A stretch of DNA of 54,130 nt from Pseudomonadota bacterium (GCA_023424095.1 JAFAEG010000012.1:1-54130); one strand, 5' to 3'. Counted from the first letter of the stretch, positions 7,549 to 16,389 are shown. The notes: generated by a model from the sequence alone, not told the origin. Numbers and translations are program-made.

Positions 7549-8791
7549 AACGCAGCACCTGTACCGGATCGGTTCGCGACGCGCGCCAGGCCGGGAAGAA
7601 GGTGAAGATGAAGCACAAGGTCAGCGCCATCACCACGATCGCGACGACCTCGACCGGATCGGTCCGCGCCGGCAATTCGGTCAGAAAACGCACGGTCGGG
7701 TCCCACAGATTCTTGCCCGAAATTGTCTGGAAGAATTCCACCACCGGCTGGCGGTAATGCAGGCCGAGCAGGCCGAGCAGCACGCCGAGGATGATGCCGA
7801 GCAGGCCGATGCTGAGGCCCACCGTCATGAAGATCTTCATGATCCCCGCCCGCGTCGCCCCCATCGTGCGCAGGATGGCGATGTCGCGATGCTTGGCGCG
7901 CACCAGCATGATCAGCGACGAGAGGATGTTGAACGCCGCGACCAGGACGATGATCGACAGCACGACGAACATCACCACCCGCTCCACCTGCAGCGCGTCG
8001 AAGATCTCAGCATTCAGCCGCCGCCAGTCGGAGACGACGGCGCCGGGCGGCGCGGCTGCGGCGATCGGCGCGACGATCTCGCCCACCCGGTCGGGATTGC
8101 TGGTCTGGACCTCGATCATGCTGATCGCATTGTCCATCAGCAGGAAGCTCTGCGCCTCCTCCATCGGCATGATGATGTAGGCCTTGTCGAAATCGTACAG
8201 CCCGACCTCGAAAGTCGCGACGATGTTGAACGAGACGATCCGCGGCACGGTGCCGAACGGCGTGCTCCGTCCCTCCGGGATGATCAGGCTGACCGTCGAG
8301 CCGATGTTCACGCCGAGCAGCTCGGCGAGCCGCGAGCCCATTGCGACATTGTCCGTGCCCGGCCGCACCTGCGACAGATCGCCGGCCATCACATTGTCGC
8401 GGATCAGCGCATTGTTCTGCAGATCCTCCACCCGCATGCCGCGCAGCAGGGCGCCTTCGACGCGGCCCTCATTGCTCGCCATCAGCGGCTGGGTGATCAG
8501 GGGCGTCGCTTCGGTCACGCCCGGCGTGCGCCGCGCGGTCTCCAGGATCGGCTGCCAATTCTCGAGCCGCCCCCCATAGGCCTGGATGACGGCATGGCCG
8601 TTCAGCCCCACCACCTTGTCGAACAGCTCCGCGCGGAAGCCGTTCATCACGCTCATCACGATCACCAGCGCGGCCACGCCCAGCATCACCGCGATCAGCG
8701 AGATGCCGGCCACCATGAAGATGAAGCCCTCGCCCTTCCCCGGCAGCAAATAGCGCCGGGCGATCATCCGTTGGTAACGGTTGAGGATCAC
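7541..8791 (-). CDS. lolC: Lipoprotein-releasing ABC transporter permease LolC/E
   Basis: This 416-residue inner-membrane permease has one N-terminal transmembrane helix (about residues 20-45, FIFMVAGISLIAVMLGVAALVIVMSVMNGF), a large periplasmic MacB-like domain and three C-terminal helices from about residue 270. This is the LolC/LolE topology. A single permease gene is present, as in most alphaproteobacteria, where LolC/LolE functions are carried by one protein (LolF). The start is a GTG at 8791 overlapping the proS stop as GTGA; the protein then begins ILNRYQRMIARRYLLPGKGEGF, the conserved cytoplasmic tail. It works with LolD immediately downstream. Confidence 0.95.
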   Translation of the reverse strand: MILNRYQRMIARRYLLPGKGEGFIFMVAGISLIAVMLGVAALVIVMSVMNGFRAELFDKVVGLNGHAVIQAYGGRLENWQPILETARRTPGVTEATPLITQPLMASNEGRVEGALLRGMRVEDLQNNALIRDNVMAGDLSQVRPGTDNVAMGSRLAELLGVNIGSTVSLIIPEGRSTPFGTVPRIVSFNIVATFEVGLYDFDKAYIIMPMEEAQSFLLMDNAISMIEVQTSNPDRVGEIVAPIAAAAPPGAVVSDWRRLNAEIFDALQVERVVMFVVLSIIVLVAAFNILSSLIMLVRAKHRDIAILRTMGATRAGIMKIFMTVGLSIGLLGIILGVLLGLLGLHYRQPVVEFFQTISGKNLWDPTVRFLTELPARTDPVEVVAIVVMALTLCFIFTFFPAWRASRTDPVQVLRYE

Positions 8792-10092
8792 GCAGTGAGC
8801 CTTGCCAGCGCGGCTTCGACCGACAATTCCTCGCGCTCGCCGGTCTTGCGATTCTTCAGCTCGACCACGCCGCGCGCGACGCCCTTGGGGCCGACGATCA
8901 GCTGCCAGGGCAGACCGATCAGGTCCATCGTCGCGAACTTCGCCCCGCCGCGCTCGTCGCGGTCGTCATAAAGCGTCTCGACCCCCGCAGTCGTGAGCTT
9001 CGCGTACAGCTCGTCTGCCGCCGCCGCGCAGGCTTCATCGTCGACGCGCATGTTGATCAGGCCGACCTTGTAGGGCGCGACGCTCTCCGGCCAGATGATG
9101 CCGCCTTCATCGTGGCTCGCCTCGATGATCGCGCCGATCAGCCGCGACACGCCGATGCCATAGCTGCCCATTTGCGGCGCCACTGCGGCCCCGTCCGGGC
9201 CCTGCACCGACAGGCCCATGCTGTCGGAATATTTGGTGCCGAAGGCGAAGATGTGCCCGACCTCGATGCCGCGCCGCTGGCGCAGGCGGTCCGCCGGCAC
9301 CGGACAGTCGGCGACCTTGGCATGCTCCTCTTCCTCCATCGCGTAGAGGCCGGTCAGCTTGGCGATCATGTCGTGATCGGCAGCGAGCAATTCCTCGCGC
9401 GACACATCCTCGATCGCCGCGTCGTAGAAGATCGCGCTCTCGCCGGTTTCGGCCAGGATGTGGAATTCGTGGCTGAGATTGCCGCCGATCGGCCCGGTCG
9501 GCGCGCGCACCGGCACCGCCTGAAGGCCCAGCCGCGCGAAGGTGCGCAGATAAGCGACGAACATCGCCTCATAGCTCTTCGTGAGACCCGCTTCGTCCAG
9601 GTCGAAGCTGTAGGCATCCTTCATCAGGAATTCGCGCCCGCGCATCACGCCGAAGCGCGGGCGGACCTCGTCGCGAAACTTCCACTGAATGTGGTAGAGG
9701 ATGCGCGGCAGGTCGCGATAGGAGCGCGCCGCGTCACGGAAGATGACCGTGATCATCTCCTCATTGGTCGGCCCGTAGAGCATCTCGCGCTCGTGCCGGT
9801 CCTTGAAGCGCAGCATTTCCGGCCCGTAGGCGTCGTAGCGGCCCGACTCACGCCACAGATCGGCCGACTGGATGGTCGGCATCAGCATTTCGATCGCGCC
9901 GGCGCGGTCCTGCTCTTCGCGGACGATCTGCTCGATCTTCCTGAGCACGCGCAGGCCCAATGGCAGCCAGGCATAGATGCCGGCCGCGGTCTGGCGAACC
10001 AGGCCGGCGCGAAGCATCAGCTGGTGGCTGACGATCTGGGCGTCCGAAGGAGTCTCCTTCATGACGGGCAGGAAGTGGCGGGAGAGGCGCAT
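8788..10092 (-). CDS. proS: Prolyl-tRNA synthetase (short alphaproteobacterial type)
   Basis: This 434-residue class II aminoacyl-tRNA synthetase charges tRNA-Pro. Class II motif 1 (AAGIYAWLPLGLRVLRKIE), motif 2 (YHIQWKFRDEVRPRFGVMRGREFLMKDAYSF) and motif 3 (MGSYGIGVSRL) are all visible, followed by a C-terminal anticodon-binding domain. The protein lacks the roughly 180-residue editing insertion between motifs 2 and 3 seen in E. coli ProS, which is why it is only 434 residues; this form is usual in alphaproteobacteria, where free-standing editing proteins compensate. The ATG at 10092 is the first gene of the cluster; an AAGGTGAG sequence lies about 12 bases upstream. Confidence 0.97.
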   Translation of the reverse strand: MRLSRHFLPVMKETPSDAQIVSHQLMLRAGLVRQTAAGIYAWLPLGLRVLRKIEQIVREEQDRAGAIEMLMPTIQSADLWRESGRYDAYGPEMLRFKDRHEREMLYGPTNEEMITVIFRDAARSYRDLPRILYHIQWKFRDEVRPRFGVMRGREFLMKDAYSFDLDEAGLTKSYEAMFVAYLRTFARLGLQAVPVRAPTGPIGGNLSHEFHILAETGESAIFYDAAIEDVSREELLAADHDMIAKLTGLYAMEEEEHAKVADCPVPADRLRQRRGIEVGHIFAFGTKYSDSMGLSVQGPDGAAVAPQMGSYGIGVSRLIGAIIEASHDEGGIIWPESVAPYKVGLINMRVDDEACAAAADELYAKLTTAGVETLYDDRDERGGAKFATMDLIGLPWQLIVGPKGVARGVVELKNRKTGEREELSVEAALARLTA

Positions 10093-10387
10093 CCGCTGGT
10101 AAACTCACCTTTTGGTTGAGAGCGCGCTCCTACGGAACGCTCCCTTCGCTGGCAACTGCGCGACACTGTGGCAGGACTGTGGCGGGTCCGCCACACGAGC
10201 GCGGCAATCTGGCAACGAATGCCTGAAAACACATGACAATCGCCGGGAGCAATCCTAGCCCCATGCCACGAACTTAGGTCGATTGGTCGGGTTCGGGGAG
10301 GCTTCGGCTTGCCGTCTCTTGCGAGGTGAGGCGGTTTGAGCGGAGGCAGTTCCAAGGGGGTGAGACGGACTTTGGTCCGTTTCGTAG

Positions 10388-10420
10388 GTGCCCGGCTTCA
10401 GCAATGGAGCCGGGCACTTT
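10388..10420 (+). terminator. Terminator-like hairpin in the proS-PLD intergenic region
   Basis: A perfect 10-bp stem is formed by GTGCCCGGCT (10388-10397) and AGCCGGGCAC (10408-10417) with a ten-base loop, followed on the plus strand by TTT then CACA. No plus-strand protein gene precedes it, so it may end a small RNA or antisense transcript from the proS upstream region. Confidence 0.45.
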
Positions 10421-10448
10421 CACATCCGGCGCAGGTCGAAATCCGAGC

Positions 10449-10579
10449 TCCCCTCCCTGCAAGGGAGGGGCCGGGGGTGGGTCGAGCGGGCGCCAGCCCG
10501 CTGCGAAACTCCAGCGTCGGGACTCGCATCGCTCTTCGAGCGATTACCCACCCCTACCCCTCCCTTGCAGGGAGGGGAG
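10449..10579. repeat. Composite palindromic element (~131 bp, BIME/MITE-like)
   Basis: Left arm 10449-10482 and right arm 10546-10579 are near-perfect inverted copies. Each is itself a hairpin of the type CCCCTCCC-tgcaa-GGGAGGGG plus a GGGTGGGT/ACCCACCC tail. The interior contains two more stem-loops: GCGGGC-gcca-GCCCGC (10486-10501) and ATCGCTC-ttc-GAGCGAT (10528-10544). It encodes no protein. The structure is like a non-autonomous REP-pair or miniature transposable element. It ends 48 bases before the phospholipase D start and so probably lies in its leader. Confidence 0.75.
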
Positions 10580-10627
10580 TCAGACTGGCTGCAAAAGGGG
10601 TACTTGGCGGCGCCCTTCGCTTTCGGC

Positions 10628-12148
10628 ATGACTGTGGAAATGGACCCCGACGCCCCTCAGGACGCCGAAGAGGCCCCGCCCCTTCCCCCGCTGCAGCCGC
10701 ATCCGCTCGAACCCGGCCGCAATTGCTGGCGGATCGAGCGCGCCGACAAGGTCCGGCTGATCGTCGACGCCGCCGATTATTTCGCCACCGTGCGCCAGGC
10801 GATGATGCAGGCGGAGAAGCGGATCATGCTGATCGGCTGGGATTTCGACGCCCGCGCCCGGATTGGCCCGACCTGGCACCCGCAATTCATCCCCGCCAAT
10901 ATCGGCCGCTTCGTGCTCTGGCTGGTGCGGCAGAAGCCGGAATTGCAGGTCTATCTGCTGCGCTGGGATTTCGGCGCGCTGAAGGCCCTGTTCCGCGGCA
11001 CCACGCCGATCACCGTCGCGCGCTGGGCGCTGAACAAGCGCATCCATGTGAAGCTGGACGGCGTCCATCCGTTCGGCGCCTCGCATCACCAGAAGATCGT
11101 GGTGATCGACGACAGCCTGGCCTTTTGCGGCGGCATCGACATCACCTCCAACCGCTGGGACACGCGCGAGCATGAGGATGACGATCCCCGCCGGGTCGGT
11201 CCCCACGGCGCGCCCTACCCGCCCTGGCACGACACGACGATGGCGCTCTGCGGCCCCGCCGCGAGCGCGCTGGACGAGCTCGCCCGCACCCGCTGGCACC
11301 GCGCCGGTGGCGCCGAGCTGCCGGACCTTGGAGAGCGCGTGGCCCATTGGCCGGACGGGCTGGAGCCGCATTTCACCGATGTCGACGTCGCCATCTCGCG
11401 CACCCAGCCGGCTTATGGCGATGCCGAGGAAGCGCATGAGATCGAGACGCTCTATCTCGACATGATCGCGCGGGCGAAGCGCACCGTTTACGTCGAGGGC
11501 CAATATTTCGCCTCCGGCCTGATCGCCGAGGCGATCGCCAAGCGGCTGCAGGAGCCGGATGGCCCCGAATTCGTGCTGGTCACGCCGCAATGGGCGCATG
11601 GCTGGCTGGAGCAGGTGGCGATGGACACCGCCCGCTCGCGCCTGTTCGAGGCGGTCAAGCAATATGACAAATTCGACCGCTTCCGGATCTACATGCCCTT
11701 CACCGCGAAGGGCGAGGCGATCTACGTCCACGCCAAGATCATGATCGTCGACGACGAACTGTTCCGGCAGGGCTCGTCCAACCTCAACAACCGCTCGATG
11801 CGGCTCGACACCGAATGTGACGTGACGCTCGACGCCTCGCTGCCCGGCCATGACCGCATCCGCCCGCAAATCCTGGCGCTGCGCGACGATCTGCTGGCCG
11901 AACATCTGGGCGTGAAGCCGGCGGCGGTGACTGAGGCGTGGCAGGAAAGCGGCTCATTGATCCAGGCGGTGGAGCGGCTGCGCGGCGGCGGCCGGAGCCT
12001 GCACGTCTACGAACCCCCGCCCCTCACCCTGGGCGGCAAGTTCGTCGCGGAGAATCAATTGCTGGACCCCGACGGGCCGGGCGCCGCCTTCGAGCCGCTG
12101 ACCAAGCGCAACCTGTTCCGCCGGCTGCGCAGACCGAAAGACGATTAA
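10628..12148 (+). CDS. Phospholipase D / cardiolipin synthase family protein
   Basis: This 506-residue protein has two HKD motifs: His154-Lys156-Asp161 in HHQKIVVIDD and His368-Lys370-Asp375 in VHAKIMIVDD. It is therefore a complete PLD-superfamily phosphodiesterase or transphosphatidylase. A GSSNLNNRS motif follows the second HKD, as in eukaryote-like PLDs. There is no transmembrane helix, unlike classical ClsA, so a soluble or peripheral enzyme is more likely. The N-terminal Pro-rich 30 residues are probably disordered. The frame is open upstream to 10388, but that part would translate the palindromic element, so I start at ATG 10628 (ATG 10640 is an alternative); no strong ribosome site is visible for either. 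It ends overlapping the PilZ gene tail to tail by four bases. Confidence 0.85.
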   Translation: MTVEMDPDAPQDAEEAPPLPPLQPHPLEPGRNCWRIERADKVRLIVDAADYFATVRQAMMQAEKRIMLIGWDFDARARIGPTWHPQFIPANIGRFVLWLVRQKPELQVYLLRWDFGALKALFRGTTPITVARWALNKRIHVKLDGVHPFGASHHQKIVVIDDSLAFCGGIDITSNRWDTREHEDDDPRRVGPHGAPYPPWHDTTMALCGPAASALDELARTRWHRAGGAELPDLGERVAHWPDGLEPHFTDVDVAISRTQPAYGDAEEAHEIETLYLDMIARAKRTVYVEGQYFASGLIAEAIAKRLQEPDGPEFVLVTPQWAHGWLEQVAMDTARSRLFEAVKQYDKFDRFRIYMPFTAKGEAIYVHAKIMIVDDELFRQGSSNLNNRSMRLDTECDVTLDASLPGHDRIRPQILALRDDLLAEHLGVKPAAVTEAWQESGSLIQAVERLRGGGRSLHVYEPPPLTLGGKFVAENQLLDPDGPGAAFEPLTKRNLFRRLRRPKDD

Positions 12149-12576
12149 CGCGGCAGCGGGTGGGCGTGGCCGTTCGAATCGAGCGCCGCGCGCCGGCCCG
12201 CGGCATGGGCTTCGGCATCGGTCCACCAGCTGTGCAGATCGGAGCCCGCGCGCATCGCCGGCGACCAGGCCGCCCCGGCCGCATGCCGTTCGGTGATTCG
12301 GGACAGATGGGTGAGCGATACGGGGCCGACAAAGGAGAGACCCGCCACCCCCTCATGGGTCCAGATCACCACCGCTTCGGGCATCAGCATTTCTTCGAGC
12401 TGAACCAGCACCGACTCGCCCGGCTGCAAAGTGGCGTCGATCAGGCCGGAGACGCCGAGGTCGGAAAGGTCGCGGATCCGCAGGCGAAGCCGCTGGCCGT
12501 CGTCACGAAACAGGAACAGCTCGGCGCCGGCCAGACGCGTGCGCGGCGAACGGCGGCGTTCGCTGGCGTTGGCCAC
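12145..12576 (-). CDS. PilZ-domain protein (putative c-di-GMP receptor)
   Basis: This protein of about 143 residues consists essentially of one PilZ domain. The two c-di-GMP-binding signatures are present: the arginine cluster ERRRSPRTR near residues 6-14 and DLSDLG (D/NxSxxG) near 36-41. No other domain or membrane helix is seen, so it is likely a stand-alone cytoplasmic c-di-GMP adaptor. The start is a GTG at 12576 preceded by GGAGCGGGG; a TTG at 12597 with GGGAG upstream is an alternative that adds seven residues. The frame stays open much further upstream, but the extension is Arg/Pro-rich antisense-like sequence overlapping the PspC gene and was not accepted. Its target is unknown. Confidence 0.82.
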   Translation of the reverse strand: MANASERRRSPRTRLAGAELFLFRDDGQRLRLRIRDLSDLGVSGLIDATLQPGESVLVQLEEMLMPEAVVIWTHEGVAGLSFVGPVSLTHLSRITERHAAGAAWSPAMRAGSDLHSWWTDAEAHAAGRRAALDSNGHAHPLPR

Positions 12577-12719
12577 CGTTGTCCCCGCTCCATCCAACTC
12601 GAAACTCTCCCAAGCCCGGCAATCGGCGAAGGTGATAGACTGCCGGGGTTGAAGGCAAGGTTGCGGGTCATGGTTTACGAATGACGAAGCGGACAGTGTC
12701 CGCTTCCGTACAGCGGGGC

Positions 12720-13028
12720 CTAGGCGGCCTTGGCGAGTTCGACCTGCTCGACCGGCGCGACCGCGGGCGCCGGCTGGGCAAGCAGCTCGACCTTCGCCTG
12801 CTTCGCGGCGCCACGGCGACGGTTCGGGAAGACGAAGCGGATGGAGGCGATGACGACACCGACCGCGAGATAGCCCACCGCCGTGCCGACCGGGTTCCAG
12901 ATCAGCAGCGGCGCCATCGCGAGACGCAGCAGATTCGACGGAATGTGCAGATCCTCGCCCAGCGCTTCGCAGACGCCGAAGAAGGTATCGTCGCGAGTGA
13001 AGAGGTTCTGGCGGGTCTCGGTCGTCAT
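12720..13028 (-). CDS. PspC-domain membrane protein
   Basis: This 102-residue protein has a PspC domain: a short N-terminal segment FTRDDTFFGVCEALGEDL (about residues 10-27) typical of the family, then hydrophobic helices around 35-65 ending in FVFPNRRRG, and an Ala/Pro/Glu-rich cytoplasmic tail. PspC proteins sense envelope stress and signal to PspA/PspF in enterics. No other psp gene is next to it here, so its partner is unknown. ATG 13028 has AAGGA nine bases upstream; an in-frame ATG at 13046 would cover that site and was rejected. An upstream region of 180 bases, with no gene, separates it from pyrG. Confidence 0.85.
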   Translation of the reverse strand: MTTETRQNLFTRDDTFFGVCEALGEDLHIPSNLLRLAMAPLLIWNPVGTAVGYLAVGVVIASIRFVFPNRRRGAAKQAKVELLAQPAPAVAPVEQVELAKAA

Positions 13029-13208
13029 CGTGCAGGTCCTTCGCAAACTGTGGCCGCTTGGCCGGATGCAAAGGACACAGCAGATGCCGTGCCAGTTTTG
13101 GAAAGTTACGACTTATCAGCGACTTGGCAAAAATCTGCCGTACCGCAGAGCCCGTGGCACTCAGCTAATACACCCCATAACTTGGCGGATTTCACCAAAT
13201 ATTGCGGG

Positions 13209-14843
13209 TCAGAACAGCCGGCTCTGCTTGACCGCCGCCTCGATGAAGCTCGCGAACAAGGGATGCGGATCGAACGGCTTGCTCTTCAGCTCCGGGTGGA
13301 ACTGCACGCCGATGAACCAGGGATGGTCCGGCCGCTCGACGATCTCCGGCAGCGCGCCGTCCGGGCTCGTGCCGCTGAACACCAGCCCGCCTTTCTCAAG
13401 CGCGTAGCGATAATGGGTGTTCACCTCGTAGCGGTGGCGGTGGCGCTCGCTGATCTCGGTCGCGCCATAGATGCTGGCGACCCGGCTGTTGCCGCCAAGC
13501 TTCGCCGGATAGGCGCCGAGCCGCATCGTGCCACCCAGATCGCCGCCCGCCGCGCGCTGCTGCAGGCCGTCCTCGGTCATCCACTCGGTGATCAGGCCGA
13601 CGATCGGATCGTCGGTCTCGCCAAATTCGGTTGAGCTGGCGTCCGCAAAGCCTTCCGCGCGCGCCCCCTCGATGCAGGCCATCTGCATGCCGAGGCAAAT
13701 GCCGAAGAACGGCACCTTGCGCTCGCGGGCGAAGGCGACGGAGGCGATCTTGCCTTCCGAGCCGCGCTCGCCGAAGCCGCCCGGCACCAGGATCGCGTGC
13801 ATCGGCTCAAGCCGCTCGGCGATGTCGGTCTCGGGATGCTCGAACATCTCGGCGTCGAGCCACTTGATGTTGACCTTCACCCGGTTGGCGATGCCGCCAT
13901 GGACGAGCGCCTCGGTCAGGCTCTTATAGGCGTCCGCGAGGCCGACATATTTGCCGACCACGCCGATCGTCACCTCGCCCTCCGGGTGGAGCAGCCGGTC
14001 CATCACGTCGTTCCAGCGCGCCAGATCGGGCGCGGGTGCATCCTCGATGTCGAAGGCGCGCAGCACTTCCGCGTCCAGCCCCGCTTCGTGATATTGCGCC
14101 GGCACCGCATAGATGGACTTGGCGTCCAGCGCCGGGATCACCGCTTCCTTGCGGACGTTGCAGAACAAGGCGATTTTCGCCCGGTCGCTCTCGGGGAGCG
14201 GATGTTCGCAGCGGCAGACGATCACTTCCGGCTGGATGCCGAGCGAGGTCAGTTCGCGCACGCTGTGCTGGGTCGGCTTGGTCTTCAATTCGCCGGCCGC
14301 GGCGATGAAGGGCACCAAGGTGGTGTGGATGGACAGGGTCTGGCCCCGGCCCGCTTCGTTGCGGAACTGGCGGATCGCCTCGATGAAGGGCAAAGATTCG
14401 ATGTCGCCGACCGTGCCGCCGACCTCGCAGATCATGAAATCCAGGCCGTCTTCAATGTCGCCGCCGATGAAATCCTTGATCTCGTTGGTGACGTGCGGGA
14501 CGACCTGCACGGTCGCGCCCAGATAGTCGCCGCGCCGCTCCTTGGTGATGATGTCGCGGTAGATGCGCCCGGTGGTGATATTGTCCGACTGCCGGGCCGC
14601 GACGCCGCTGAAGCGCTCATAGTGGCCGAGATCGAGATCGGTCTCCGCGCCATCGTCGGTCACATAGACTTCGCCATGCTGATAGGGGCTCATCGTCCCC
14701 GGATCGACGTTGAGATAGGGATCGAGCTTGCGAAGCCGCACGGTGTAGCCACGCGCCTGCAACAAAGCGGCGAGCGATGCCGCCATGAGACCTTTGCCAA
14801 GCGAGGAGACCACGCCGCCGGTAATGAAAATGAACCGCGCCAT
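13209..14843 (-). CDS. pyrG: CTP synthase
   Basis: This 544-residue bifunctional enzyme makes CTP from UTP, ATP and glutamine, the last step of de novo pyrimidine synthesis. The N-terminal synthetase domain carries the P-loop ITGGVVSSLGKG and the YLNVDPGTMSPYQHGEVYV region; CEVGGTVGDIE lies near residue 140. The C-terminal class I glutamine amidotransferase domain has the nucleophile Cys in FFGICLGMQMAC and the His/Glu pair in GVQFHPEL. Length is standard. It is 83 bases downstream of secG in the same direction, a pairing common in alphaproteobacteria. No ribosome site stronger than GAG is visible ahead of the ATG. Confidence 0.98.
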   Translation of the reverse strand: MARFIFITGGVVSSLGKGLMAASLAALLQARGYTVRLRKLDPYLNVDPGTMSPYQHGEVYVTDDGAETDLDLGHYERFSGVAARQSDNITTGRIYRDIITKERRGDYLGATVQVVPHVTNEIKDFIGGDIEDGLDFMICEVGGTVGDIESLPFIEAIRQFRNEAGRGQTLSIHTTLVPFIAAAGELKTKPTQHSVRELTSLGIQPEVIVCRCEHPLPESDRAKIALFCNVRKEAVIPALDAKSIYAVPAQYHEAGLDAEVLRAFDIEDAPAPDLARWNDVMDRLLHPEGEVTIGVVGKYVGLADAYKSLTEALVHGGIANRVKVNIKWLDAEMFEHPETDIAERLEPMHAILVPGGFGERGSEGKIASVAFARERKVPFFGICLGMQMACIEGARAEGFADASSTEFGETDDPIVGLITEWMTEDGLQQRAAGGDLGGTMRLGAYPAKLGGNSRVASIYGATEISERHRHRYEVNTHYRYALEKGGLVFSGTSPDGALPEIVERPDHPWFIGVQFHPELKSKPFDPHPLFASFIEAAVKQSRLF

Positions 14844-14926
14844 GGGAGTTGAGGCTTAAGCGGGGTTCACGGCGCGGGGCAAGGGCGGGAATCGCCCCCT
14901 TGCGAAAAATCCTGCGCGCGAACCGC

Positions 14927-15301
14927 TTACTGGGCGATCGGAACGCCGCCCTGCTGGTTGGCGGGCGCGGCCGGGCCGGGGGCCGGGGTGGCCGGCGCGG
15001 GCTGCGCCGGGCCGAGCTGGCCGCCGGAGGTCGGCTGGGCCGGGCGGACCGCATTGGCGTCGATCACGCGCGGACCGCCCTGCTGCGCGGCCAGCGCCGC
15101 CAGCACGATCGAGAGGCCGATGAAGATCGACGCCAGGATCGTCGTCGCGCGGGTCAGGAAGTCAGCCGCGCCGCGCGCGCTCATCATCCCCGACGGGCTG
15201 CCGCCGCCGGCGAGGCCGCCGCCTTCTGAACGCTGCATCAGGATCACGGAGATCAGGGCAATGGCGACGAGCGTCTGAACGATCAGAATGAACAGGAACA
15301 T
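14927..15301 (-). CDS. secG: Protein translocase subunit SecG
   Basis: This 124-residue SecYEG accessory subunit has the family hallmark of two transmembrane helices, residues 2-22 (FLFILIVQTLVAIALISVILM) and about 58-78. They are joined by the conserved cytoplasmic loop QRSEGGGLAGGG. The C-terminal 45 residues are Pro/Ala/Gln-rich, longer than in E. coli SecG and typical of sphingomonads. I start at ATG 15301; the frame extends upstream to 15409 but the extra residues are basic and lack the membrane-first layout. It lies between tpiA and pyrG. Confidence 0.93.
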   Translation of the reverse strand: MFLFILIVQTLVAIALISVILMQRSEGGGLAGGGSPSGMMSARGAADFLTRATTILASIFIGLSIVLAALAAQQGGPRVIDANAVRPAQPTSGGQLGPAQPAPATPAPGPAAPANQQGGVPIAQ

Positions 15302-15427
15302 TGGCGGCTTTCGAAGTCGGGAATGCGCGCGGGAGACCGCGCACGTTGCCCGGCGACTTAGTAGATGGCAGCCCGCCGTGCAACCGGTGGGCGCTTTTGC
15401 TGGCGCCACGCCAGAGGCGCGGCTTGG

Positions 15428-16186
15428 TTAGCTCTTCGCCGCAGCCTCGATGATCGGCACGAACTGCTCGGCGGTCAGGCTCGCGCCGCCGACTAGAGCT
15501 CCGTCCACATCCGGCACCGCGAACAATTCCGCCGCATTGTCGGCCTTCACCGAACCGCCATAGAGGATGCGGATCTGCTCGCCGCCGACGCCCGGCCCGG
15601 CCGAACCATCGGTCAGCGCCTTGCGAATCGCGGCGTGCATTTCGGCCACGTCGGCCGGCGTTGCGGTCTTGCCGGTGCCGATCGCCCAGATCGGCTCGTA
15701 AGCGACGACCAGTTCGCCGTCGCCAACCTCCTGCGGCAGCGATTCCGCCAGCTGGCCCGTGACCACCTCGATATGCCGGCCAGCCTCGCGCTCGGCCTCG
15801 CTCTCGCCGACGCAGACGATCGCGGTCAGGCCCGCGGCCAGCACCGCCTCCGCCTTGGCCCGCACTTCCGCGCTGGTTTCATGCTGGTCCGCGCGCCGCT
15901 CGGAATGGCCGACGATCGCCAGCCGCCCGCCGGCTTCCTTGATCATGCCGGCGGAGATGTTGCCGGTGTGCGCGCCGCTTGCCGCCGCGTGGCAATCCTG
16001 GGCGCCGATCTTCAGCCCGGCGCCGCGAGTCACCGCCGCCGACAGCAAGGTGAAAGGCGGGCAGACCGCCACATCCACCCCCGAAGCGCCGCGCGCCGCC
16101 TCGGCGATCGGCAGCAATTCCTTCAGCGACGCGAGGCTGCCATTCATCTTCCAGTTTCCGGCAACCAGCTTTCGGCGCACGTGCAC
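15428..16186 (-). CDS. tpiA: Triosephosphate isomerase
   Basis: This TIM-barrel enzyme of 252 residues interconverts dihydroxyacetone phosphate and glyceraldehyde 3-phosphate. Catalytic Lys is in AGNWKMNGS, His in VGHSERR, Glu in YEPIWAIGTGK, and the phosphate-binding loop is YGGSVKADN. I chose GTG 16186 because GGGAGAAA lies about six bases upstream and the resulting protein begins next to the NWKMNG motif, as in the family. ATG 16201 would make that ribosome site coding and adds five residues; a longer frame to 16321 is not plausible. It is divergent from the PpiD-like gene, with a 203-bp shared regulatory region. Confidence 0.96.
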   Translation of the reverse strand: MHVRRKLVAGNWKMNGSLASLKELLPIAEAARGASGVDVAVCPPFTLLSAAVTRGAGLKIGAQDCHAAASGAHTGNISAGMIKEAGGRLAIVGHSERRADQHETSAEVRAKAEAVLAAGLTAIVCVGESEAEREAGRHIEVVTGQLAESLPQEVGDGELVVAYEPIWAIGTGKTATPADVAEMHAAIRKALTDGSAGPGVGGEQIRILYGGSVKADNAAELFAVPDVDGALVGGASLTAEQFVPIIEAAAKS

Positions 16187-16250
16187 GCTTGTTTCTCCCA
16201 TCGGGTAAAGTCCCGCGCCGGGTAGCAAGCCGGATGCGGCGCGCCAAGCC

Positions 16251-16278
16251 GCCCGGCCCAACTCGCCCGGCCCAACTC
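16251..16278. repeat. 14-bp tandem duplication in the tpiA/ppiD-like promoter region
   Basis: GCCCGGCCCAACTC occurs twice in direct tandem (16251-16264 and 16265-16278), followed by GCCCC. It sits between the divergent tpiA and foldase genes. It could be a duplicated regulator site or a replication slippage; the sequence does not decide. Confidence 0.6.
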
Positions 16279-16389
16279 GCCCCGCCTCAGGACGGTCGAA
16301 CTTGCCGCGCGCGACCGGCATCCTTATGGGTGCCCGCCGGCCTGCGTGCCGCGCAGCCAGAACCCCCAGAATCGGAAAAAGTCTCGTCC

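Larger units (their letters stand above)
10093..10627. other. Gene-free 535-bp region between proS and the phospholipase D gene
   Basis: No convincing coding region is present on either strand. It must hold the promoters of the divergent proS and phospholipase D-family genes. It also holds a terminator-like hairpin (10388-10420) and a composite palindrome (10449-10579), listed separately. Just before the hairpin a small stem ACGGAC-tttg-GTCCGT lies near 10367-10382. Together these could be the 3' part of a small plus-strand RNA. Confidence 0.6.

Noticed and set aside
10388..10627. 80-residue N-terminal extension of the phospholipase D protein
   Set aside because: It would translate the composite palindrome and a terminator-like hairpin; HKD-domain homology starts only after 10628.
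12577..13071. Upstream extension of the PilZ gene to a 308-residue protein
   Set aside because: The extra N-terminal part overlaps the PspC gene in another frame on the same strand and is Arg/Pro-rich; a GTG with a ribosome site at 12576 explains the PilZ domain alone.
14879..14903. Hairpin between secG and pyrG as a Rho-independent terminator
   Set aside because: The stem is bulged and no U-run follows in the direction of secG; co-transcription of secG and pyrG remains possible.
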